A stretch of DNA of 64,000 bases from assembly GCA_025356475.1 (NCBI GenBank), contig JANXSX010000068.1:18027-82026 (forward strand). Reading direction: 5' to 3'. This document shows positions 18,740 through 28,121 of the stretch, piece by piece; position 1 is the stretch's first letter; the number at the start of each line of letters is the position of its first letter. The notes under the pieces are model-generated. The model was not told the origin of the DNA and did not search any database. It saw nothing but the letters and a program-made list of their open reading frames with translations. A program made the translations under genes and the position numbers. This stretch comes from Isosphaeraceae bacterium (lineage in GTDB: Bacteria > Planctomycetota > Planctomycetia > Isosphaerales > Isosphaeraceae).

Positions 18740-19354
18740 ATGCAAGATCGCAACCGTCCCCCCAGCCCATCGACCGATTACGGAGACTTACCCCAAGACC
18801 TTAGGAATGAGATTCAAGGCCGACTCGTACGATGGTCCCTCGTCGGTCTTGGACTCGTTGTTCTGTTAGGATTGAGCTTCGCCTTTGTCATCGCGATCGG
18901 TGTAGGAATCAGCACGCCCGGCAGTTGGACCATTGGTTTCATGGTGACGGGGATGTTGATTGTAATTACCTCACCAGTCGCGTTGAGTCTCTTTCTGATC
19001 GTGCGCGGCATGGGAGGCTGGCCCGGAGTTCTCTCGACTGACCGGGTTGTGTCGCTTTTTGACATCGATCGGGCAGATTTGAGCAACGAGACGTACCGGC
19101 GTTACATGAAGAATCCGGATTTCTGGTGGCACGCTGCTTCGGGCATGATCCTTACGTCCGGCTGCGTGACTCTTGCCGGACTCCTCTGGCAGCCGATCTT
19201 TGGACGCCCCTCGGGCATGCTGGTTTTCTACTCACTTAACTTCGGACTCGCAGGCCACTCGATCATGGCCCGAGCTTGGATGGTCCGACAAGCGGTCAAG
19301 GCGAAGGAGACTCGCCTACAAATCGCGCAGCCCGATCCCATAATTGCGTACTGA
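18740..19354 (+). CDS. Four-helix membrane protein, unknown function
   Basis: A 204-residue integral membrane protein with about four transmembrane segments: residues 33-56, 63-88, 133-152 and 160-178. The N-terminal 25 residues are polar and Pro-rich, and there is a soluble loop around residues 90-130 (VVSLFDIDRADLSNETYRRYMKN). No catalytic motif and no family that I recognise. AGGAAG precedes the ATG. It is divergent from the binding-protein/kinase operon and convergent with the acetyltransferase gene, 11 bp apart. Confidence 0.7.
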   Translation: MQDRNRPPSPSTDYGDLPQDLRNEIQGRLVRWSLVGLGLVVLLGLSFAFVIAIGVGISTPGSWTIGFMVTGMLIVITSPVALSLFLIVRGMGGWPGVLSTDRVVSLFDIDRADLSNETYRRYMKNPDFWWHAASGMILTSGCVTLAGLLWQPIFGRPSGMLVFYSLNFGLAGHSIMARAWMVRQAVKAKETRLQIAQPDPIIAY

Positions 19355-19365
19355 TCTCAAACAAG

Positions 19366-20337
19366 TCAAACCGAAGCAGGACGTCGATAGAGTGTCGAAC
19401 TCTCGACTTGTACGAAGTTCAGCGACGCATAGAGCTGCAGGGCTGCGAGGTTCGTGGCTCGGGTCTGAACGGCAACAGCCTCGAAGTCCTCGGATCTGGC
19501 GTACCGGAAGATCTCACCGACCAGGAATCGTCCGAAACCTCGACGTCTGTTCCGCGTTGGGACGTCGAGGCGAGCAAGCCCGAGCCGATGAAGACCACCG
19601 GGCGACTCGAATCCTCGCATTGTCCAAACCAAGGCCTCGGCCAGCAGGGTGTCATCAGTCTTCGAGCGGAGGTTGAGTGCGACCGGTCGATACAAACCCA
19701 GCGCGGCGGAATCCCACCATGAGAGGAGCGGGTCTTCAATCAGTTCCAACTTGGATTGGCGGCGGAGAATTCCCGCAAGACGATCGCGAGGCTCGGACAC
19801 CGTTAGGTCGGCTTCCAGGAGGATCGTAGTGCTCACAGGCTCGTAGGATCGAGCAGTGACTGCGCGGTGAAACGAAGTATGCGAAGATAAGATCCCCGCC
19901 CATTCGCTCCCACCGTACAGCCCCCAATAAAAAGGATTTAGAGGGTATTGTCCCCCGGCGTAGATGACTTGGGCCCCGCGCTCGGCCAGATAGCTCTCGC
20001 CTGCGGACATAAGCTGCTGTTCCAGGTCAGGATCAGTCGCCTCTGGATCAACAACAAGCAATGCGATCGTCCCGAGGCTCGTGTCGAGCTGGTGGCTTGG
20101 GCCTTCGGATTCCAATGGCCCGAATCCCGAATGAACGAAGCCGATCAATCGATCATCACGTTCGGCCACGATCAAACCAAAGCGATCGAAGTGTGGCTTA
20201 TCGAACAACAGGAGGTCGAGGTCATGACCCGTCAGGGGGTGAGCGACCGAAGCCGCCGGCAGCCCCCGATTCCAGAGCTGGGCCAACGCGGGTGGGTCAC
20301 CGTTACGGTAGGGTCGAAGTCGTGTAACCGAACTCAC
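19366..20337 (-). CDS. GNAT-family N-acetyltransferase, double-domain
   Basis: A 323-residue protein with two GNAT folds in tandem, like MshD-type enzymes in layout. The N-terminal copy has RLRPYRNGDPPALAQLWNRG, LIGFVHSG and IALLVVDPEAT; the C-terminal copy has ARLDVPTRNRRRGFGRFLVGEI, which holds the acetyl-CoA pyrophosphate loop (R/Q-x-x-G-x-G/A), and ends with TRATNLAALQLYASLNFVQVE. The C-terminal copy is probably the catalytic one. Substrate not predictable. Start is GTG at 20337 with a weak ribosome-binding site, so the N-terminus is the least certain part. Confidence 0.85.
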   Translation of the reverse strand: MSSVTRLRPYRNGDPPALAQLWNRGLPAASVAHPLTGHDLDLLLFDKPHFDRFGLIVAERDDRLIGFVHSGFGPLESEGPSHQLDTSLGTIALLVVDPEATDPDLEQQLMSAGESYLAERGAQVIYAGGQYPLNPFYWGLYGGSEWAGILSSHTSFHRAVTARSYEPVSTTILLEADLTVSEPRDRLAGILRRQSKLELIEDPLLSWWDSAALGLYRPVALNLRSKTDDTLLAEALVWTMRGFESPGGLHRLGLARLDVPTRNRRRGFGRFLVGEIFRYARSEDFEAVAVQTRATNLAALQLYASLNFVQVESSTLYRRPASV

Positions 20338-20407
20338 TCAGCTCACTCGCGGAGAGTGTAGGGTGGGAAATACGGAGGTTCGGACCGGTCCTGAGGGTCG
20401 GCCCAGT

Positions 20408-20716
20408 TCAACTCACCGACACAAAAACGTCGTCGCCTTCGACCTTCACCTCGTAGACGGGCTGTTTCAGCTTACCGTTCAAGCTCGATTGACCCGTGCG
20501 GACGTCGAACTCCCAGCCGTGCCAAGGGCAGCTCACACATGTTCCGTTCATCTCGCCTTCGCTGAGCGGGCCCCCCTGATGGGGACAGATGCCGTCGATC
20601 GCCGAGATCACGCCATCGACGTTAAAGATTGCGTAAATACGCCCATCGTGTTCGACTTCTTTCGCCGATCCCACTGGCAATTCCGCCAGAGTCGCCATCT
20701 TCACAAAACTCGGCAT
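20408..20716 (-). CDS. Rieske-type [2Fe-2S] ferredoxin
   Basis: A 102-residue stand-alone Rieske protein. The cluster ligands are in CPHQGG (Cys-x-His) and CPWHGWEF (Cys-x2-His), 18 residues apart, the spacing seen in dioxygenase ferredoxins and NirD-like proteins. It would pass electrons to an oxygenase or reductase; no oxygenase partner lies adjacent, although an FAD carotenoid-type oxidoreductase is divergent at 20870. ATG at 20716 is chosen because GGGGAGAGG lies just upstream; the frame is open to 20794 but that part has no homology to the family. Confidence 0.9.
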   Translation of the reverse strand: MPSFVKMATLAELPVGSAKEVEHDGRIYAIFNVDGVISAIDGICPHQGGPLSEGEMNGTCVSCPWHGWEFDVRTGQSSLNGKLKQPVYEVKVEGDDVFVSVS

Positions 20717-20869
20717 GACCTCTCCCCTGAATCCTCTCAAACTCGCGACTTCATCGGCGGAACTGTCGCTCTGTTTAACTCTCTGACAAATCAATTTGAT
20801 CCTAACACGAACCTTCGCGTCTGGAAACAGGCACGCTTAGCGATCGACTGTCTACATTGATGAGATCCA

Positions 20870-22396
20870 ATGGAGACCGACAGTATGTTCGATGATGTCT
20901 TTGATTTGGTGGTCATCGGCGCGGGCATGGGGGGGCTGGCCACGGCGGCCCTCGCCCAACGTCAAGGACTACGCGTCGCCCTGTTGGAGGCTCACACCAA
21001 GCTGGGGGGCTCGGCAGGTTACTTCGAGCGGGGGCCCTACACCTTCGATGTGGGAGCCACCGCCCTGATGGGATTACGTCCGAACGAGCCGATTGGGGGG
21101 TTACTCCGGTCGATCGGAGCTGAGTTTGAGGGCGTCCAAACTTCGAGTTACCGCGTCTGCCTCCCCGATCGTGAACTTCAAATCACTCCCGATCCGACTG
21201 CGTTTCTGACCGCCGTTACCCAGGTGTTTCCCGGTCAATCTGCGGCAAAACAGCGATTCTGGAACCTGCAGGAGAGCGTTGGCAACACGCTGTTCACGGT
21301 CGCGAGCCGCGTCGCTCGACTTCCCATCCGGTCTTTGTCAGATGTGATCTACGACGGACGAATCCTGGGATTTTCCGGGCTTGCGGCGGCCTCAACCTGG
21401 CTTGTCACTGTTGAGGATGTCCTCAGGATTTTGGGACTTCATCACGATCGAGCGTTTCGCTGCTGGGTCGCGATGCTTTTGCAAGACACAGCGCAGGCTG
21501 GCCCTGAGACCGTCCCATTCGCCAACGCCGCCGCGTGCCTTCAGGCTTACCGGCTGGGAATGAGCCGACCTCGGGGCGGCATGAAAGCTCTCGCTGAGTC
21601 CATCGGTGGACGCTTCGGTGCGCTCGGAGGAGACCTGCGGACCGCCACGAAGGTCGATAGAGTTGAACAATCGACAGAGGGATTCGCGGTCACCACACGA
21701 CGTCGCCAGGTCCTCCGAACCCGCCAGGTGGCCTTGAACGTCCCCTTGGATCTGGCGGTAGACCTGCTTGGCCGGAGCTTAGTAGGACGCCTCGCGCGTA
21801 GAGAACGGCAATCACGAGCTCAGTGGAGCGCATTCACTGGCTACGTCGCCTTTCGGCGCGAGACAACCGACGACAACGGCCCTTTGTTCCACCAAGTCTT
21901 ACAAGACTACGACCAACCTATCCACGACGGCAATAATGTGCTTGTCTCACTCTCACCACCAGGTGACCCAGGCTATGGGCCTCCTGACGTGCGAGTCGCA
22001 ACGATGTCAACCCATACAAGACCTGCGGAGTGGTCTGGTTTGGATAACGATGCGCGAAGGCTTAAGAAGCAGGATTATGCCCAGAGATTGCTGAAGGCCC
22101 TGGATCGAGCGATCCCTGGGGCGTCCGAAAACCTCACCCACGCCGAGTTCGCAACCCCACGTAGCTTCCAGCGTTACACAAGACGGAAAGCGGGAGCCGT
22201 TGGCGGGCCACCCGTCTCACGCGGCAACAGCACGTTCCTCGCCGTCGATTCCGACGTATTGGGGCCTGGCCTATGGGTTGTCGGCGATAGCGTCTTCCCC
22301 GGTCAGGGAACGATGGCCGTCGTTTTGTCGGCGATCCGCGTGATCGAGCGGATCACAAATCAGTCATGGGCAGCGATTCAGCACGTTCGTAATTAG
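20870..22396 (+). CDS. Carotenoid-type FAD oxidoreductase (CrtI/CrtD-like desaturase)
   Basis: A 508-residue flavoprotein of the phytoene-desaturase superfamily. The N-terminal Rossmann dinucleotide motif is DLVVIGAGMGGLATAALAQRQG with the acidic residue at the end of strand 2 (LLEAHTKLGGSAG). The C-terminal FAD motif LGPGLWVVGDSVFPGQGTMAVVLSAIRVIERI is the kind found in CrtD-type desaturases and related carotenoid enzymes. It is likely involved in carotenoid desaturation or oxygenation, consistent with pink pigmentation of many Isosphaeraceae, but no other crt gene is in the window. An alternative ATG lies at 20885. It is divergent from the Rieske ferredoxin. Confidence 0.82.
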   Translation: METDSMFDDVFDLVVIGAGMGGLATAALAQRQGLRVALLEAHTKLGGSAGYFERGPYTFDVGATALMGLRPNEPIGGLLRSIGAEFEGVQTSSYRVCLPDRELQITPDPTAFLTAVTQVFPGQSAAKQRFWNLQESVGNTLFTVASRVARLPIRSLSDVIYDGRILGFSGLAAASTWLVTVEDVLRILGLHHDRAFRCWVAMLLQDTAQAGPETVPFANAAACLQAYRLGMSRPRGGMKALAESIGGRFGALGGDLRTATKVDRVEQSTEGFAVTTRRRQVLRTRQVALNVPLDLAVDLLGRSLVGRLARRERQSRAQWSAFTGYVAFRRETTDDNGPLFHQVLQDYDQPIHDGNNVLVSLSPPGDPGYGPPDVRVATMSTHTRPAEWSGLDNDARRLKKQDYAQRLLKALDRAIPGASENLTHAEFATPRSFQRYTRRKAGAVGGPPVSRGNSTFLAVDSDVLGPGLWVVGDSVFPGQGTMAVVLSAIRVIERITNQSWAAIQHVRN

Positions 22397-22540
22397 TCGC
22401 ATTTGAGAACTCGGCGAGGCTGCCTCACAGGGATCGCAAACTTCGATCTCTCACTTCGTCTGTATCGGGAAATCTCGGGCCTTGCAATCCGCGTGTCGAG
22501 CCTTGTCAGCCACGAATGAATCAAGCAAGATGTGGAGATG

Positions 22541-23233
22541 ATGTTAGACGCACTTGTGATTGCACCTCACCCCGATGATGCCGAGATTGGCATGGGCGGA
22601 ACGATCGCCCGGCTGATCGCGGAAGGCTGGAAGGTCGGCATTCTCGACCTGACCAGCGGCGAGCCAACGCCGCTGGGCTCGTTGGAGCGTCGCAAGGCGG
22701 AAACGGCCTCCGCCAATTTCGAACTTGGTAACCCCTGGCGCGAGAATTTGGGGCTCCCCAACCGAGACCTCGAGCCGACCCTGGCGCACCGACGGGCCTT
22801 GGCGACCGTGTTCCGGCGGCTCAGGCCCCGGCTCCTGTTTGCCCCTTACTGGGAAGATGCCCATCCCGACCATATCGCGGCGACCAAGCTCGTCGAGGAC
22901 GCTCGATTCTGGTCAAAGCTCTCTAAGAGCGATATTCCAGGCATCCCTTTCCACCCATCACGCATTCTCTACTACTTTAGTGTTCACTTGAAGATTGTCG
23001 AACGGCCAAGCTTCGTGCTGGACATCAGTCTCCAGAACGACGCCAAGCTCGCTGCGCTTCGTTGTTATACGTCGCAACTCGTCGAGAATCAGACTCCCGG
23101 ACAGCCGGGAGTGATTGAGGCCGTCGCAGATCGAACGAGATTCTGGGGCCACTTTGTCGGGGTCCGTCATGCCGAACCATTCGCCAGCCGAGAGCCTGTC
23201 GGCCTTAAAGGCCTGAACGATCTGTTGATCTAA
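22541..23233 (+). CDS. bshB1: PIG-L family deacetylase, BshB1-like
   Basis: A 230-residue zinc deacetylase of the LmbE/PIG-L family. The N-terminal IAPHPDDAEIGMGG supplies the first zinc ligands (His, Asp, Asp) and PYWEDAHPDHIAAT the last His. The C-terminal FASREPVGLKGLNDLL matches the segment diagnostic of bacillithiol-biosynthesis deacetylase BshB1, which removes acetate from GlcNAc-malate to give GlcN-malate. No bshA or bshC is in the window, so pathway assignment rests on that motif. Possible starts are ATG 22541, ATG 22538 and GTG 22532; GGAG at 22534-22537 is close to all. The stop codon lies inside a terminator stem. Confidence 0.8.
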   Translation: MLDALVIAPHPDDAEIGMGGTIARLIAEGWKVGILDLTSGEPTPLGSLERRKAETASANFELGNPWRENLGLPNRDLEPTLAHRRALATVFRRLRPRLLFAPYWEDAHPDHIAATKLVEDARFWSKLSKSDIPGIPFHPSRILYYFSVHLKIVERPSFVLDISLQNDAKLAALRCYTSQLVENQTPGQPGVIEAVADRTRFWGHFVGVRHAEPFASREPVGLKGLNDLLI

Positions 23234-23243
23234 CAGATCGTTC
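23215..23243. terminator. Perfect 12-bp terminator hairpin over a stop codon
   Basis: 23215-23226 and 23232-23243 are perfect inverted repeats around a 5-base loop. The TAA stop of the BshB1-like gene starts in the loop, and the MFS gene ends 20 bp further, so the hairpin can end transcripts from both sides. Confidence 0.75.
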
Positions 23244-23262
23244 ATCGGGCCATATTTCGATC

Positions 23263-24672
23263 TCAGTGCATCATCACGGCACCAGAGTCGTCGGCTCCGC
23301 CTTGGGATTGGGCATGATCGGTGTCTTTCGGCAGCGATTGCGAACCGAGCCAGAATAGGAATCCACCGAGCAATAAGGTTGGCCCCATCGCCAGCAGCCC
23401 GGCGGTGAGGTTGGTCGGACCTGTTTTGGTCACGATCGGGACCGCGCCAAGTGATGCGAGGAAGTGACCGGTGGACGAGTTCGCCCATGCCGGGCTTCCG
23501 AAGAGATCCGAGATAAAGCCAATCACAATCGGTGAACTAATGTCGCCGAAGAGGTGGAGCAAGAAGATACTTGTCGCATAACCGACTGCCCGCTGCGCGG
23601 CCGGAACGACGTTCGCCGTGACGGTGTTGCAAGGGCCTAGTACCGACGACAGCATCGTCATGGCGATAAACAGGCAGATGAAGGATGCGATCCGCTCGGA
23701 AATCAGTACCGCCCCCAGTCCGAAGGGGACGGAGACAAAAACGGCGAAACAGGCCCAGATTAAATAGGACCGTTTCGTCCGTTTCGCCAGCCAGTCGCAA
23801 ACTCCGATGCCAAGCCCGATCCCGAGGATTCCGCCAACTGCGCTCAAGATACCGATCGAGAGTCCAGCCCCCTTAGGACTCATTCCGCGAACCCTCTGGA
23901 AGAAGGTTGCGCCAAAGACCGCGAGCGCTCCTGTCGAAAAGGTCACAGAGGCGAGCCCCGCCGTGTTCAGCAGGAAGGTCCGGTTCTTGAAGAGCGTGAT
24001 GTACTGTGCGAAACCGGGTCGATCGTCCTTTGTGACCGTTTTGCCTTCAGAGGCCCCCCGACCTGGATCACGAATCAGCAGCCCCGCCACCGCTGCGATC
24101 AGGCCCGGCAGACCGACGACCCAGAAGGCTGCCCGCCACCCTTGCCACGCACCAATCACACCACCGATTCCATAACCCAAGGCCCCGCCCAGCGGTAAGG
24201 CCAGGTAGAAGAAGCCCATGACACGTCCGCGTTGCTTCGGCGGGAAAAGGTCGGCCAACAGCGCCGGGGCAACGATCCCGTAACTCGCTTCGCCAATCCC
24301 AAGAATCGCCCGCCAAAAGAACATGTGCCAGTAATCGGTAGAGAACGCCGTGCCAACTGTGGCGACGCTCCAGAGACCGACGCCGAAACCCAGGAGGATT
24401 CGCCGACTATAGCGATCACCAACATAACCGACGATTGGCGATGCAATCGTATAAACAACCATGAACGCCCCCGCCAGGATTCCCCAGCGGAAGTCGTTAA
24501 TCTTCAAATCTTTTTGGATAAGGTCGCCGACGGCGTTGAACACATAGCGATCGACATAGTTCAGCAAGTTCATGCTGAACAGAGTGCCGAGGGCAAAGTA
24601 AGCCCCACCGTAGGTCGGAATCCGAGATGTGTCCGCAGGAGGCGAGGGCGAATTGGCCGGGGGAGACTGCAT
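23263..24672 (-). CDS. MFS transporter, Spinster-like
   Basis: A 469-residue major-facilitator permease with 12 predicted membrane segments. The first cytoplasmic loop carries the MFS signature as VGYVGDRYSRRILLGFG, and the LLNYVDRYVFNAVGDLI start with ILGIGEASYGIVAPALLADLFP is characteristic of the Spinster-like branch, whose members carry lipids, sugars or drugs; the substrate is not predictable here. The C-terminal tail is polar with Asp and Met/His residues. It is preceded on the same strand by the secretin-like gene, 91 bp away, but with no evident link. Confidence 0.88.
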   Translation of the reverse strand: MQSPPANSPSPPADTSRIPTYGGAYFALGTLFSMNLLNYVDRYVFNAVGDLIQKDLKINDFRWGILAGAFMVVYTIASPIVGYVGDRYSRRILLGFGVGLWSVATVGTAFSTDYWHMFFWRAILGIGEASYGIVAPALLADLFPPKQRGRVMGFFYLALPLGGALGYGIGGVIGAWQGWRAAFWVVGLPGLIAAVAGLLIRDPGRGASEGKTVTKDDRPGFAQYITLFKNRTFLLNTAGLASVTFSTGALAVFGATFFQRVRGMSPKGAGLSIGILSAVGGILGIGLGIGVCDWLAKRTKRSYLIWACFAVFVSVPFGLGAVLISERIASFICLFIAMTMLSSVLGPCNTVTANVVPAAQRAVGYATSIFLLHLFGDISSPIVIGFISDLFGSPAWANSSTGHFLASLGAVPIVTKTGPTNLTAGLLAMGPTLLLGGFLFWLGSQSLPKDTDHAQSQGGADDSGAVMMH

Positions 24673-24763
24673 AACGTGAAGGCCTCGGTCGGCTCAGGTG
24701 AAGGCGATCCATCGAGGTCGCGAAGATCTGGTTATACCCGCCCTTACCAAACTTGACGAGTCC

Positions 24764-25969
24764 TCAACGTTCGCGATCGTCGCGGGAAGTCCGGGTCCGC
24801 TCAAGCGCCTTGCCTTCGATGAAGAGCAGGAGTTCCGTCTCGCTCGGCACTGTCCCGGGGAGCCGCAGGTTCCAGAGCCCGTTCTTGTTGGGCAAGAGGA
24901 TTCCCGGCAAGATCCCTGCCGAGATCAGCAGTGTCTTGCCAAGCGGCCAGGCCTTGATTGGCCGATCCAGACGACTGCCAGCGACCTCCGGCACGTCGAT
25001 CGAGGCGTCGTTGTTGCCAACTTCCCGAGGGGCGATTACGCGGGTTCTGTGCAATGATCGCACGGTGTTGGCAGTCAGCTCAACAGCCAGGTCCACGGCA
25101 TCGTCGTCGAAGGTGAGGAGTGGACTCATTTTGAGGACCACTCCTTCGGTGATCTGTTCCGTCTTGGGCTGGAAGCCAAGGCCGACAGCGTTGTCGCGTT
25201 GAAGCGACCCTAAGTAGGGAATGTTCACCGTTGCGTCCATCGTGACACTCTGGCCGTTGAGGACCTTGAATGTCTTATCACCCAGAACCTTTGAGCTGGC
25301 GTTCTGGGTGAGCTGGTTGATCAGAAGGGACGATTCCTCGGGCGAGAGGGTCCAGATCCTCTGTCCCTGGCCACCGGTCCCCACAAATTGCATCCGGGTG
25401 AAATTGGTGTAGCGCCAGCGCGTATCTGGAGCCGCAATGATCCGGACCCTGAGCTGGATCAGATCCGCCACGGAATTGATGAAGCGATCGACGATCTCGT
25501 CGACTTGAGCCAAGACTTTCGCGGTGTGGAACGCCTTGATCCGCGTCCGACTGGCCGACAGAACACTGATCTTATCGTCGTGCCAGGGGGCGGAACCCGT
25601 GCGACGAAAGATCCAGTCGAGCATCGCCGTCTGAGGCTGGATCTTCGAGGACGCAAGGGTGGTGTACGGGGTGATATCCCAGTCTTTCCAATTCCGACCG
25701 GCCTCGGCAGGAAAGTCCTCCGGGGCCGGAGAATCCGTTCCCGTATCGCGACGCTTGGGCTTGTTCTTGGGAGGTTCGAAGTCCGCCTCAGCATCGAGCG
25801 GATCATCCGCCTTCATCTTGGCTTTCGGTCGATCTTCCTCATCGAGCGACGCACTTCTCAATCGCCCTGAGTTCGATCGCCGCGCAGGGTCCTGGGCCAA
25901 GAGGCTCGCGGGCAGCACTCCCCCACCTAGCATCGCCAGGAACATGGCTTTTCGACGCGACATGCTCAT
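24764..25969 (-). CDS. Exported secretin-like domain protein
   Basis: A 401-residue exported protein. With ATG 25969 (GGAGG eight bases upstream) it begins MSMSRRKAMFLAMLGGGVLPASLLAQ, a signal peptide possibly of twin-Arg-like or ordinary Sec type. A low-complexity charged segment (residues 30-80) follows, and the remaining part resembles the secretin N1/C-terminal domain: VIDRFINSVADLIQLRVRII, SSKVLGDKTFKVLNGQSVTM, TEGVVLKMSPLLTFDDDAVDLAVELT. Unlike GspD/PilQ it is short and stands alone, with no other type II or IV gene beside it. It may be a soluble secretin relative in the envelope. Assignment is by pattern only. Confidence 0.6.
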   Translation of the reverse strand: MSMSRRKAMFLAMLGGGVLPASLLAQDPARRSNSGRLRSASLDEEDRPKAKMKADDPLDAEADFEPPKNKPKRRDTGTDSPAPEDFPAEAGRNWKDWDITPYTTLASSKIQPQTAMLDWIFRRTGSAPWHDDKISVLSASRTRIKAFHTAKVLAQVDEIVDRFINSVADLIQLRVRIIAAPDTRWRYTNFTRMQFVGTGGQGQRIWTLSPEESSLLINQLTQNASSKVLGDKTFKVLNGQSVTMDATVNIPYLGSLQRDNAVGLGFQPKTEQITEGVVLKMSPLLTFDDDAVDLAVELTANTVRSLHRTRVIAPREVGNNDASIDVPEVAGSRLDRPIKAWPLGKTLLISAGILPGILLPNKNGLWNLRLPGTVPSETELLLFIEGKALERTRTSRDDRER

Positions 25970-26068
25970 GCCAGGGGCCTCCTTGCCGGACACTCGAAGC
26001 AAATCAATGTTCGTTGGAATCCCGAGAGGGAATCCCGACGGATGGGGAACTTAGCCCGGATTGAAGAT

Positions 26069-27991
26069 TTACTCAAGTCCAACGTGGCGGTCTGCCGACG
26101 GGCGTTTGAATTCACGCTCGGCAACGGCCTCGGGCCCACGCGACTTCTGAATGGTAAACGCATCGACTTCACGCCCGGCGGCATCGAACGACTTGTAAAC
26201 CAGCCTCGAATTGCCTGCCTGGATCTCGATCGTCTGGTACGTCGAGAGGTTGGTGTAACCGATCTCGGCATTCCCGCGAGTGTTCTGATCGTAGTACTTA
26301 TCGCCCGATACCGCGACGACGTAGACCGTCCCTTCTTTGGGCGAAGCGACGGCGACCCCTCCCTTCATTGGGTAGGTCCGCATGTAGGCGTGGTCGTGCC
26401 CTTGAAGAACAAGGTCGACGTGATGCTTGTCAAACACGGGCACCCATGCGCGCTGAACCTCGGGGTTTTCTCGGTCGATGTGCGAGGCGTAGGCAGGGTG
26501 ATGATACATCACGAGCTTCCAGGTTCGCTCGGTCTCCGAGAGTCTGGCGTCCAGCCATTCGGCCTGTTGACGAGCAAGCTTGGGGTCAGTGCCGGCGAGT
26601 TCACTGTCGAGCACAGCGACAAACGTGTCGCCGATCTCGTAGTGATAGACCAGGTCCGGCTTGATCCCCACCGGACCATTCTCCGGGAGTGCGAAGAAGG
26701 AGGTATAAAGCCACGGCCCCCGGTCGAGGTATTCATGATTGCCGATCGCCGGCATCAGCGGAAGTCGATCGAAGACGGCGGCCGCCCTCATGAAGAAGTG
26801 GTCCCAGTTCGTTCGCTCGTTGCCGCGATCCACGAGGTCTCCCGCGATCAGGAGCGCACTCGCATGGGGGTGTCGACGATGGGCATCCGTCAGCAGTTTC
26901 CCCCACTTCTCAAGGCCACACTGGGGGTCACCCATGTATAGGAGAGTGACATCCGAATTCGTTCCAGGCGCAGTTCGCACCGACTTCCACGCTGACATTC
27001 CGGCCGAGGTCCCATCGCCGAGCATATACTCGTAAGTCGTTCCCGGGGAGAGGCCTGCGACCCGGACTGTGTGCCGGATCATGGTTGGATCGTTGAGGAG
27101 TTCGGGAATCGTCAGTGCCTCGGACACCCCCTGGTATTCATTGGTTTTCGACGCTCCCACGACCCGGCATCGGACAACCGAGCCTCCCGAGCCAGGGGCC
27201 GTTCGCCACGACCAGGTTAGCTCACGCATCGGGTCGGCCCCGAAGCTGACGACCACCTGATCGGGTGTTCGACTGGAAACCACGTGAGTCTTCCAGACCT
27301 GTCCGCGCGCCAGCATCGTCGAGTGGCGTCGGTCGTGATTGCACCGGAGTAGGGTCGAACCCGCGAGGATCGTGGGCAAGACCTCAATCGGTTGCTCAAC
27401 ACCCCGCTCAAGGCTGACCAAGTTCGTCGCGGGCAACGTCTCCCACCCGGCGGGTTCGGCGATCTGGATCGCCACGGGGACCACCCCCTTCGGCTTCACG
27501 AAGACCGCGTAGTGGGCGGAGGCCGACTGATCAAGTCCATTGACCCCCAGGCCCACCCAACCCGGTCCGTACGCCTTCTGATGGACCGACCAAATTGCCC
27601 CTTCACTCGTGAGCGTCATATCGACAGGCTGAAATCCTAGCTCTTCTAGCCAGAAAGGCTCGGATCCGCGCTCGGTCGCAATAAAGACATTGATCGACCG
27701 ATCGACCTCAAAACGGACGTAGCCCCGCGCCAGGGCATCGCGCTCAGTTCGCGTCAAGGCGGCTAAGACCTGATCCCCGTGTGTCGCCATTGTTGTCAGG
27801 TCAGCGACCGATCGGATTCCACTCAAGCGCTTACCCGCCGAGGCGATGGTCGCATCGCAGGTCGGCAGTTGCTCGACCGGGGTAGTCGGCGCGCAGGCAG
27901 GCAGGATCAGGAAGAGGCCGAGGAGACCTCGTCGCCACGTCCTAAGTTGTCCATCCATGACGTTGACTCCAAGCGGGCTAAGGCGATCCAT
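26069..27991 (-). CDS. Purple-acid-phosphatase-like metallophosphoesterase lipoprotein
   Basis: A 640-residue protein with a lipobox (LILPAC, Cys at about residue 33) after a hydrophobic segment, so it is probably anchored to a membrane. The middle has a fibronectin-III-like purple acid phosphatase N-terminal domain (TVRVAGLSPGTTYEYMLGDG). The catalytic domain carries the binuclear-metal motifs YMGDPQCG, AGDLVDRGNERTNWDHFF, AIGNHEY, VMYHHPAY and LQGHDHAYMR. It would hydrolyse phosphate esters outside the cytoplasm, perhaps for phosphate supply. The N-terminal 280 residues are less typical and may be another beta domain. ATG 27991 is chosen for GAAGGGGG four bases upstream. Confidence 0.88.
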   Translation of the reverse strand: MDRLSPLGVNVMDGQLRTWRRGLLGLFLILPACAPTTPVEQLPTCDATIASAGKRLSGIRSVADLTTMATHGDQVLAALTRTERDALARGYVRFEVDRSINVFIATERGSEPFWLEELGFQPVDMTLTSEGAIWSVHQKAYGPGWVGLGVNGLDQSASAHYAVFVKPKGVVPVAIQIAEPAGWETLPATNLVSLERGVEQPIEVLPTILAGSTLLRCNHDRRHSTMLARGQVWKTHVVSSRTPDQVVVSFGADPMRELTWSWRTAPGSGGSVVRCRVVGASKTNEYQGVSEALTIPELLNDPTMIRHTVRVAGLSPGTTYEYMLGDGTSAGMSAWKSVRTAPGTNSDVTLLYMGDPQCGLEKWGKLLTDAHRRHPHASALLIAGDLVDRGNERTNWDHFFMRAAAVFDRLPLMPAIGNHEYLDRGPWLYTSFFALPENGPVGIKPDLVYHYEIGDTFVAVLDSELAGTDPKLARQQAEWLDARLSETERTWKLVMYHHPAYASHIDRENPEVQRAWVPVFDKHHVDLVLQGHDHAYMRTYPMKGGVAVASPKEGTVYVVAVSGDKYYDQNTRGNAEIGYTNLSTYQTIEIQAGNSRLVYKSFDAAGREVDAFTIQKSRGPEAVAEREFKRPSADRHVGLE

Positions 27992-28121
27992 CGCGCCCCC
28001 TTCATAAAGCAATCCTCCCCACTCTCAAAGGGCAATTCGACGTTGACGGCTCAGGACCGATCTCCTACAAGGTCGAGCAGCAGGAACGGACGTCCTGACA
28101 CCGCACCCGCAGGCACCCTCC

